A DNA stretch of 64,000 nt from Macrotis lagotis (Eukaryota > Chordata > Mammalia > Peramelemorphia > Peramelidae). Below, piece after piece: positions 34,142 to 64,000 of this stretch. A model generated the notes under the pieces. It ran no database searches and was not told the origin of the DNA. It saw nothing but the letters and a program-made list of their open reading frames with translations. The stretch is taken from positions 282,225,067 through 282,289,066 of the forward strand of contig NC_133660.1 of assembly GCF_037893015.1 (NCBI RefSeq). The letters are read 5' to 3'. The first letter of the stretch is position 1, and each line of letters starts with the position of its first letter. The translations under genes and the position numbers were made by a program.

Positions 34142-36358
34142 GTGAACAGCTAGCAGTCAGGGTCACAGAAGACTATGAGACAGCTGCCACAAAGGAGAGA
34201 AAATCTTGGAACCCGGTGTTCTGAAAGTAAAAGTCAAAGCCGTGGAGGCAGGAGGCAGAGATCATGGAACAAGAATGGCCGGGAGTGGGTTGCCTGGCAT
34301 GTGGGGAGTGCAGGCCTGTCTGAGGGAGCCTAGGAGGAGAGGCTGGGGCCAGGGAGTGAAAGGTTTAAAGGCCAAACAGTCTGCAGGACTCCTCCCCGGA
34401 GTTGCTTTCCTTTAAGGCTGTGTCGGGGGGGTTGGCTGCTTCTTATTAGGACTCCCATCCTCTGGATCCTCCGTGCTGTCCATCCCATGCTCGGCACCCT
34501 TTGCTCGGTGACTCAACCCTTACCTAATGTGGATTTCTGTGTCAATATTTACACCTCAAACACCGAGGGCACAGCTTTGGGATCGATGGTGTTTTGGGGG
34601 AGAAAAGGCAGTCTGCGATCTCTCTTCCCTGCCCAGGCTTGGGGAGCCCTCTGAGGACAGATGAACTGGCAGCCCCTCCCCTGAAGCCACTCCCCAAGCA
34701 GCCCTGCCTCCAGGCAGGAAAGTGGAAAGGGCTGGGCTTTAACCAAGAGAGTCCCTGTCTTAGTCAGCTGTCTCTGGGTACCTCTGGTGTCCTCCCCTCA
34801 CCCCACCCAGCCTGGTCTCATTTCCCCAAGTCCAAGAAAGACTTCCCCTCACCCCATTCTGTTGTCAGCCACCCTCACTCTAACCTGCAAAGTCTCTTTC
34901 TTGTGTTTGGGCAGCCTTGGAGCAGCGTTGACCTCCGAAGGAGGGACGAATCGGGTTCCGGCCTCAGTCTCAAATGGGGACCCAAGTTTCCTCCAGAGTT
35001 CTGGCTCTAGGCAAGGCTCACCCTGACCAAGCATTCCTTGGTTCCCCTCTGTTGTTGCTGCTTCCCTTCCCCTTCCTCAGATCATATGATCCATCCTCTG
35101 TGGACTGCTTCGCCTCCTGGAGGGCATCTAGAGGAGGCCTGGCACACATTAGGCCTTTAATAAATGTTTGAATTGAAGGATGGTTTGGAGAGACTATCTG
35201 CTGAGCTGGGGCAGGGGGACGAAATCCGCAGGTTTGTTTGGAGGAGGACTGTCCAGACCGTCATCCTATTTAATTATTAGCATCATAGGCCCGGGATCTC
35301 CAAAGAGACTGCAAGCCCTAATTACTGAGGAGGCCACATTTTAATAATTGAACATTAGCAATGCTTTTACTTGTAATGGGGAGGTGGGGAATAAAATATG
35401 CTTTAAAGAAAACATAAATGAAAGGAAGGACCACCAATCCCCTAAGCCCAGGTCCAGCTAGGAGTCTCTGGGAGGCCCTTCTTGCTGCTCTGTCCTCCAC
35501 TGGTTAGACAAGTGGCCGCTCTGCCCACCCTAGTGCCGTGGTCACTCACCTTGCAACATACCACCTCTCTTCTCTGGCCTCTGAACTCCCAGAGCTGGCC
35601 TCCATTATCTTTGATCCCCCTGCGCCACCCCATCCCTATTCCCTACAACTTGGTATCATGTTGCCTCAGAAGTGACATCTCTTTATTTTTGAGTCCAGTT
35701 AGGTAATGATGATGATAGTTATCATTCCCACAAACAGTACCTTAAGATTTAAAAATGAAGAGTGGAATCAATTGAGAATGTGGGGTTGGGGAGACGAGAG
35801 AGAGAGAGAGAGGTAGAAGTTTAAAGATTAACTTTGATTAAAGTTCTGGCCCCCAGCATCCTTGGCCCTGTCCAGTGTTCAATAGTAGCCTCTGATGTGA
35901 CTTGAGTGAAAATGGCATGAGAGAAAAGCACCTGCTTGGCCGCTGCCTTCAGGGGCCCTGGGACCTATCCATCACCCCCAAGACCTTCCCGGTTATACCA
36001 TACCAGAAGCTCCTTGAGGACAGCCCTGCCTGGCCCATCTCCTTGTGTCCTCAGCCCTGAGTCCCTTTATTCCTCTCTCACACTCCCCACCCGCAGTTTT
36101 CTTTCTCTGACCAGTTTGGGTCTGGTGTGAGCAGCCCCGGTAGTGGATAGAGCACTGAATTTGGAGTCAGGAGGACCCAGGGGCGGCTCTGTCCTGGGAC
36201 ACCTGGGAGTGTGTAGCTAGACAGGCAGGGCTCCTAAGCTCGCTCCTTTTCCTCCCATGTGTCATGGAGCCTCCTTCCAGGATGGCCGTGAGGCTGGGGC
36301 CCGGACCAGGCATGACGGTGGTGCTGCCTCTCCCCCCCAGGACCCTGCCTCCGCCACC

Positions 36359-57733
<21,375 letters not shown>

Positions 57734-58372
57734 GGGGAGGCCACCCCCCTGGACCGCAGCCCTCGCTCACAGCCAGTGGCCAGCAGCCACCGAGCCCAGC
57801 GCCAGGACAGCCGCCTGCCACTCGGGACCATTGCCAAGCTGCGACCCCTCCCCATGAACTCTTGACCAGTGATGCCCCAGGGTTCCCAAGGACAGCCCTT
57901 TTCTTCTGCTATTTAAAGTCCAGACTGGTCATGGGGCCCAGGCTACCCCCAGTTCATCCTCCTTCCTCCCCTCAAGCATTCAGCTCCATTCAGTTCCCCC
58001 AGACCACAAAGTGCCCCCCTTGCCCCTCTCTTCACCTCGCCTCTTCCCCTATCATGGAGCCTGGGACGGTCCATCTGTAACCCTCTGCCAAATGGGGCCT
58101 CGCCGCCCCTCTGCCCCAACTTAGGGCTCTCCTCTCCCCACCCAGCTGGGTTTCCTCTGGCTGTGTCCCCCAGGAGCCAGGCAGGAACCTGCCAAGAGCT
58201 GAAGCCAGGAGCGCTAAATGATGGAGTCAGGGATGCTGAAGGGCTCGCCCCTGCCCCTCCTCTAGCCCAGAAATGCCGCCCCTGTGCTCCTGGGTACAGG
58301 GGCTCCTGGGGGTGGGGGTGTCCCCAACCATGTTGGGCCTTGGGGACAATTAAATTGTTCAGCTCTCTTTGT
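57734..58372 (+). other. SPTBN2: SPTBN2 3' UTR
   Basis: After the stop codon, about 640 bp of noncoding, C-rich sequence runs to an ATTAAA at 58349-58354, followed within 15-40 bp by GT/T-rich DNA (TTGTGCC, CTGTGTGATG). No repeat interrupts it. The exact cleavage site is an estimate. Confidence 0.6.
58349..58354 (+). terminator. Polyadenylation signal ATTAAA of SPTBN2
   Basis: ATTAAA is the commonest variant of AATAAA. It lies 616 bp after the stop with a GT-rich downstream element, and no better signal lies between the stop and this point. Confidence 0.6.
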
Positions 58373-60841
58373 GCCTCTGGCCTCCTGTGTGATGTCCTCC
58401 TTCTTGGGTTTTCACCCCAATTCCTAACACGACGTTTCAGGACAGCAGCCGGAGTTGCGCTTCTCACCACTCTGACCCTATAGCCCTCTGACCACATATG
58501 GCCCCTTGTGGACCTCCTCTCGCCATGTTCCTCTTGTTCTCAATTCTCCATGTGTTTCTCTTCCCTGCCCTGGTGATGGCCTACAGACCCTAGTCTCCCA
58601 CTAGAATACAGCTCACTCCATGGGGGTGCCCAGTAAATGCCCCCCACACATACATTCATTGTCCTTCCTGCCAGGACCCACCCCTGGTGCCAGAACCAAG
58701 GTTGATAATCAGCCCAAGCTCTAATTCACAGACCCATAGGGTGAAGTCATCCAGGGCCAAGATTCCATCTGTGCAGAGAAACTCAGGCTGGAAGGAGGAA
58801 CAAAGGGCTGGCTGGCTATCTGATCCCAGGCCCCAGAGCCAGGCATTTCCCATGGTTGGCAGCCCCTAGAGACTGTAGAAGATGAAGCCTTTCTGTGAAT
58901 CTATGACAGACCTGGGGACCCAGGCAGGAAGAGACAGGTTAAGTGAGCTACCTGGAAGGCAAGCCCAGGCCAGAGCAGATCATTTTGCACCAGCCTGGCC
59001 TCCAGCGTGGGTGGCAAAATTGCAGGTCAGTTAGGGACAGACCCAGGGCCGCCAAGCCTGGCTAGCTGGTCCAGCTATCTGGGCATATGATCTGGTTGAG
59101 CAGAGAACTAATAAAACCACCCCCCTAATACCCCCCACTCCAGGCAATGGCCAAAAGTCTGGTCCCCAGTGACCCATGGATGGACTGGTTGTCCTGGGGT
59201 GGAAGGCAGGTACCCAGTACTGCCCCTTCATGGGAGTCCTGGCCTTCGGGGGTGACCTAGACACAACCTCCCTGGGACTGGAAAGTGTGTTGAAATCAGG
59301 TCGTGTGTGTGTGTGTGTGTCTGCACAAATACAACTCTCCTTGAGCTAGTGATGGCATTAAGGTTCCAAAAAGTAACACAAGAGGGTCTGGAAGCATCAA
59401 AAATGCCCAGAACACAAGTCAGACTTTGGACAGCTGGGGCAGCTTTGCAAAAACAAAAACAAAAACAGGTCAAACTGATGAGTTCAGCCTGAAATAAAAG
59501 CACAGGCCTATCACCCAGAATTGCAACTTCTTGAACAGTCTTTAATTTTTCCAATTCCATGCAAAGGAGCTTTCAACATTCACCCATTTGCAGTCCATCC
59601 CAGTCCATTTTTCTTCCCTCCCCGTGACCACAACCAGTCTGTTAAGACCACGCTAAACATCTTTCCATATTCTTTTTCTATTCTCCCTTAGCTGCAGAGC
59701 TGACCTTGTTGGGTTGGTGAAGTTCAGAATTTTTCTTTAAAAGGGGGGAGGAGGGAACGGACTGAGAGGCCGAGGGGTTTAGTGGCAAGATTGGCTTTAG
59801 AATCAGGAAAACTTGGGTTCAAATCCTTCAGCTTCAGACACTTTGTAGCTGTGTGGCCCTGGGTAAGTCATTTCCCTCCCTGTGACTCAGTTTCCTCATC
59901 TACAAGATATGAATTATACCCCTGGGACTTCTCTCACACAGGGTTACTATAAAGCCTTTATTAAAGTGTGAACTAAGCACTGGAAAGACTAAGGAAGGGA
60001 GTTCCTACCCTCAAGGAGTGCCCATTCTTATAGGGAAGACAAAATGCAAGTAAGAATAGCTTTATGACTTCAGAGACTTGGAGGCAACTCATCCCGAATC
60101 TACTCCCGGCCCCGCATCTATTTACCAGGGGAGGTAGCCAGGGCCTTGGGTGGTCAGAGCCCACCCAAGGTCACAGAGGTAGGAAGCTTCAGAGGCAGGA
60201 TTTGAACGCAGGCAGGTTGGTTCCCAGGCCAGAGCTCTTCCCACTCTGCCATGCCCTGCTTGAGGAGGTGGTCCTCATAAATGGTCACACAACACTTCTG
60301 GAAGTCCTCCAGGGATGGGGAATCCACCACCTCCTGAGCAGCCCATTCCACAGGGTCTCAAATGTCTTGTCTGTCGGCTACATTTGTCCACAGCCTTTAA
60401 GAATCTGAACCCCCAAGTTGAATGAAGTGAGCCTAAGACCACTGGTCACGGATTTGACCCAGTTCTGTGAAGACTCTTGGGAGGGAGGAGCTGGCTGGGA
60501 TAAGCCTGGATTGTCTAATTGGAAGAGATCAAATTGGAGCCATCCCTGGCATCCAGAAGGTGTTTAATAAGGGTTATCTTGGGCCCTAAGAAGGAAAGAT
60601 GTGTGCAGTCCCAGAATCTCAGAGGAGGAAGGGGCAGGTGGTCCCAGAATCTCAGAGGAGGAGTGGGTGGTCCCAGAATCTCTGCTCAGCTGCTCCTGGG
60701 GTTCTTGACCCAGTGGTTTCATCTCTTCATTTCTTCGCCTGTGAAGAAGGGCTAATGATGCTCAGGACCCCTCTTTCCCAGTGGTCATGAGGAATGTACA
60801 TGGTCAGCCTTGGGGCTCCAGACACTGGATGATTATTTCTT

Positions 60842-61014
60842 TTTTTTTATTTTTTATTTTTTTACTTTAGATTTTTTTCAAGGCAATGGGGTTCAGTGGC
60901 TTGCCCAAGGCCACATGGCTAGGCAATTATTAAGTGTCTGAGGTCGTATTTGAACCCAGGTCCTCCTGACTCCAAGGCCAGTACTCTATTCACTGAACCA
61001 CCTAGCTGCCCCCC
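60842..61014 (-). repeat. Marsupial SINE, antisense, with perfect target-site duplication
   Basis: A reversed full-length copy. GGATGATTATTTCT occurs at 60827-60840 and again at 61016-61029. Confidence 0.93.
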
Positions 61015-61929
61015 CGGATGATTATTTCTTGGGGAATGACGGGCAGAAGGGAGATAGCAGAATTCTAGAACAGTGAGTTGGTCTGTGTGCATCAGTGACC
61101 ACCCAGTGGGGTGGGGGGAGGCTGAGTAGTGGAGGCAGCAGGTTTGGAAGGTGAGGAAGGGAGGTAAGGGGGACACCAGGAGAGATCAGAGGTCACTATG
61201 AAGGGAGCTGAGGCACCACCCACTGTGGGTCCAAATTTGCTAGCAGAAAGGGGTTTAGAGATCATCCAAGCTGTCCTCAGAGGGGGACTGAGGCTCAGAA
61301 AGGTTCTCTTTGGGCAAGTTAGGCAGCCAGTGGAGATGGTCTGGGTGAGAAGTCTGCCTCAACAAGGCAAGTGGGGTCAAGGGTCCCACCTGCAGAGGGA
61401 GCAAGCTGGCTGATGGTGATCTTTAGCTAAAGACGGAACATGTATCTAATCAGTTAAACTGCATTAGGTGAGCTCCTCAAAAGAGGGACTGTCTTTGGCC
61501 AGGGCTTAGAACCGGTAGGTACACAGTAGGCACTTACTAAATGTCTACCCACTGAATACAAGGTCATGGTTCAAAAAGATGATACTGAAGCAAAGGAGAA
61601 TCTGGGCCGTGGAAGGAAGGGCCGTGGGAGACATCACACCCTCAGGGTGGGCTAATGCTGGCTAAGAAAGCAAAGAAGACCCTAACCGCCCCCCACCACC
61701 ACCAGCGTGGCTAGGCAAGAAGCCATGGAGAATACTCCGCAAGTGGTGTCAGTCCACTTGAGTTGACCATAGGGAGAAGCTCAAGTCAGAGGCCTTAAAC
61801 CCCACTTCTAGGGCTTGTTTCCTATGGGATCTTGGGCACTTAACCTCTTTTGGCCTCGGTTTCCCTGGAATGAAGAGGTTAAAGCAGATGAGGTTCTCAG
61901 TCTGCGTTTCAGTTCTAAGTGTCCTATGG

Positions 61930-62110
61930 TTGTGATTGTTCAGTTCTGTCCTCCTCTTGTGACCCCTTTTGGGGTTTGCTCAGCAAAGGTCCTGGACTGG
62001 TTTCCATCTCCGTCTCTGGCTCGTTTGACAGAGAAGGAAACTGAGGCAGACAGGGTTCACAGCGATGGAGTGTCTGAGGCTGGATGTGCGCTCGGGTCTT
62101 CCAGCCTCCA
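61930..62110 (-). repeat. Long-form marsupial SINE, antisense
   Basis: The GTTCAGTTCTGTCC and GTGACCCCTTTTGGGGTTT blocks lead into GAAGGAAACTGAGG and a shortened tRNA head. The same type as at 26350-26580. Confidence 0.7.
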
Positions 62111-62339
62111 GGCCCTGCACCGGGCCCACTAGCGCTGAGATCCTTGGGGTCTTCAAGGCTCCCTCCGGAAAGACCCCTCGGCCACTAAGAGGTGCCGGAG
62201 GCTGGCAGGGCTTGGAGGCCACGAGGCTCGTCCTCGGTGGCCTGGTCAGTCCGGGGAGCCGCTGGGCCTCTTCCCTGCAAGTCTCGGGGTTCGAGGCAGG
62301 AAATAAACCACCGAGGCTGAGAAAGGAAAGCAGTGGGAC

Positions 62340-62975
62340 AAAGCTGGAATGTTCTACCGGGGCCGGGCCACCCACCACCGGGGCCGACCCCGGCCCGTCC
62401 CGGCCGGGCCCCTGCTCCCCTCCTGAAGGAGCTGCCCGGCTCGGGGGACCGAGCAGCCCCGGGGGAGGGAGGGGCTCGTGGCAATCCCCCCCCCCCAAAC
62501 CCCCACTCTGCGGGGGCAGCGGGCTGGGCTTTGGGGCGGTGCCAGGGGGCGCAGCCTAATAAAGCGCCCGCGGCCCTCGGGGCTCTCTCTGCCACCCCCG
62601 CCCCGCAGTGGGTGGCACGGCCCATTGTGAAGGAGGAGGCCGCCGGTCCGGCCCACCGCATTCCCCCCCGCCCCGGGCGGCTGGTGGACTCAGCCAGCCT
62701 CCCCCCTCCCTCCGGTCCAGGAAGCCGCAGTGGTTCAGTCCGGCCCCTCGCGCCTTCTGACGTGAGAGCGGCGGCCGGCGGTGCTAGGCGGGGATTGGCC
62801 GGCCGCGGGGGGCGTGGCCCGGGCGCTCCGCCGGCGGCGTCGGGCCCCGCCCCGGGGGCGGGGAGAAAGGCAGGCGGGGCCGGCCCGTGGGCTCCCGCTG
62901 TTTGCGCGCGGCGGCGGCAGCGGTGAGCGCTCGTGCTCGGGCGGGCGCGCTCGCGCCGGGCTCGTGCCTGCCTCC

Positions 62976-63027
<52 letters not shown>

Positions 63028-63337
63028 TTGGCCGCGGCGCGAGGCGGGCGCGGAGTCGGGAGGTCGCGCCGGGGCTCGAGCGGCCGTCGCCATTTTGTCG
63101 GGGAGTCTCAGCCGGACGCGGGAGCCGCCGCCGCCCCCGGAGGTGCGACCGGAGGGGCCCGGGGAGGGGGGGGGGGTCGGGCCGGGGCCCGGGGCCGAGG
63201 CTCCGCGGGCCGGGCGCGCGGCGGGCCGGGGCGGGGCCGGGGCGGGCTCCGCCGCCGGGAGGCGGGGCCGGGGCGGGGCCGCGAGCGCGGGGCGGGCTTG
63301 GCCCCCGAGGCCGGCCTGACCGCCCCGCCCCCCGCAG
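62340..63337 (+). promoter_or_regulatory. RBM4B: CpG-island promoter, 5' UTR and first intron of the RBM4B-like gene
   Basis: About 1 kb is very rich in CpG. A YY1-like site (CGCCATTTTG, 63088-63097) lies near the likely start region. A CAG acceptor ends at 63337, 11 bp before the ATG, so a noncoding exon is spliced on. Two donors are possible: GTGAGC at 62923 and GTGCGA at 63143. The GCGT array at about 62977-63027 would be in the intron with the first donor or in the UTR with the second. The sequence does not decide between them. Confidence 0.6.
62977..63027. repeat. GCGT tetranucleotide array in the RBM4B promoter region
   Basis: About 12 uninterrupted copies of GCGT. Alternating purine-pyrimidine with CpG in each unit can adopt Z-DNA. 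It sits inside an island next to a promoter, so its length may affect expression. Confidence 0.9.
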
Positions 63338-63348
63338 GCCCCGCCGCG

Positions 63349-63760
63349 ATGGTGAAGCTGTTCATCGGCAACCTGCCGCGCGAGGCCACGGAGCAGGAGA
63401 TCCGCGCCCTGTTCGAGCAGTACGGCAAGGTGCTGGAGTGCGACATCATCAAGAACTACGGCTTCGTGCACATCGAGGACAAGACGGCGGCCGAGGACGC
63501 CATCCGCAACCTGCACCACTACAAGCTGCACGGCGTCAACATCAACGTGGAGGCCAGCAAGAACAAGAGCAAGGCCTCCACCAAGCTGCACGTGGGCAAC
63601 ATCAGCCCCACGTGCACCAACCTGGAGCTGCGCGCCAAGTTCGAGGAGTACGGGCCCGTGATCGAGTGCGACATCGTCAAGGACTACGCCTTCGTGCACA
63701 TGGAGCGCGCCGAGGACGCCGTGGAGGCCATCCGCGGCCTGGACAACACCGAGTTCCAAG
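63349..63760 (+). CDS. RBM4B: RBM4-family RNA-binding protein, first coding exon (gene runs off the window)
   Basis: The ATG at 63349 (GCCGCG before it) opens 137 codons plus one base, ending at a GTGAGC donor at 63761. The product has two RNA-recognition motifs: RRM1 with RNP2 LFIGNL (residues 4-9) and RNP1 YGFVHIE (37-43), and RRM2 with RNP2 LHVGNI (80-85) and RNP1 YAFVHME (113-119). In the family these are followed by a CCHC zinc knuckle and an alanine-rich tail, which would lie beyond the window. RBM4 proteins regulate alternative splicing and translation. RBM4 and RBM4B are near-identical here; I favour RBM4B because in human that paralogue sits next to SPTBN2 on the same strand and has KAS, not KTS, after KNKS (recalled). 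The other paralogue, or a single unduplicated RBM4, remains possible. Confidence 0.9.
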
Positions 63761-64000
63761 GTGAGCGGCCCGTGGCCACTGAGGTCTGCCGAGGAACAGC
63801 CCTTTCCGGGGCGCGGGGGGCGGGGGGCGTTCCCAGCCAAGCTCCGAGTGAGCCCGCGGTCGGCGCTTTGACCCCCCGAGGGAGCCGTCGTTTGGCGTCG
63901 CGGATGACGGGCACTGGGGGCATGAGGAAGGGTCTCTGCTGGGGGGCGAGGCTGGGTTTGGGGATTGCGCTGCTAGATTTTTCCATTCAAATAAGCAAAA

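Larger units (their letters stand above)
30393..36340 (+). other. SPTBN2: Intron between noncoding exon 1 and first coding exon of SPTBN2
   Basis: It opens GTGAGT and ends CCCCCCCAG. It holds MIR-type relics (31655-31860, -; 32163-32275, +), a GAT run (33056-33081), an RTE tail fragment with a SINE-type tail (33080-33375), a GT microsatellite (34088-34138) and a SINE fragment at 36140-36182. No coding exon is recognised. Confidence 0.55.
58373..62339. other. Intergenic region between SPTBN2 and the RBM4B-like gene
   Basis: No gene is supported. A GT run lies at 59303-59321 and a MIR-type SINE at about 59770-59960 (+). Old repeat words are present near 59950-60050. A marsupial SINE lies at 60842-61014 (-), a MIR piece at 61826-61925 (+) and a long-form SINE at 61930-62110 (-). 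Confidence 0.55.

Noticed and set aside
62555-62562. TAATAAAG as a polyadenylation signal or TATA box
   Set aside because: It lies inside a CpG island with no gene ending there, and CpG-island promoters rarely need a TATA box. Probably chance.
62185-63840. A 551-codon minus-strand frame over the RBM4B exon
   Set aside because: It is the antisense shadow of the RBM4B coding exon plus the CpG island, is low in complexity and has an [12 protein letters not shown]-type run from the GCGT array.

Overview
The window is nuclear DNA of a mammal, almost certainly a marsupial. It has split genes with GT-AG introns and CpG-island promoters. It also carries many copies of the marsupial tRNA-derived SINE whose 5' end reads GGGGCAGCTAGGTGG, together with L1/HAL1-type, RTE-type and MIR/CORE-SINE repeats. 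The species cannot be fixed from sequence alone; the SINE form suggests an Australian lineage, but that is a guess.

Layout. Positions 1-13 kb are mainly repeats: MIR/SINE copies, an L1 ORF2 fragment, an L1/HAL1 ORF1-bearing element, a possible ERV-type LTR and an antisense RTE LINE. From 13 to 22.4 kb the minus strand carries several open segments with good splice signals. I read these as 5' exons of TOP6BL (C11orf80, the meiotic topoisomerase VI B-like subunit), which in human lies head-to-head with SPTBN2. A CpG island at 22.1-22.9 kb, with a perfect CRE and a GGAGGC repeat, looks like a two-way promoter. It is followed by 1.2 kb of polypurine DNA holding a 46-bp minisatellite. A second CpG island at 30.0-30.6 kb holds a noncoding SPTBN2 exon 1.

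From 36,359 to 57,733 lies the complete coding sequence of beta-III spectrin (SPTBN2, + strand). I placed all 36 coding exons by hand; they keep frame and give 2,397 codons plus stop. The protein has two calponin-homology domains, about 17 spectrin repeats, a charged linker and a C-terminal PH domain. Two features stand out: an alternative first coding exon at 38,039-38,207 that splices in frame into exon 3 and resembles the short N-terminus of SPTBN1, and a GC-AG intron after the exon at 51,478-51,567. An ATTAAA signal at 58,349 ends the gene.

At the right edge a third CpG island (62.3-63.3 kb, with a GCGT tetranucleotide array) leads into the first coding exon of an RBM4-family gene. By position and strand it is best called RBM4B, and it runs off the window. 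The order TOP6BL / SPTBN2 / RBM4B matches human 11q13.2, so this is a conserved block and not foreign DNA. The genes do unrelated jobs (meiotic break formation, neuronal membrane skeleton, RNA processing). No new enzyme system or mobile defence system was seen.
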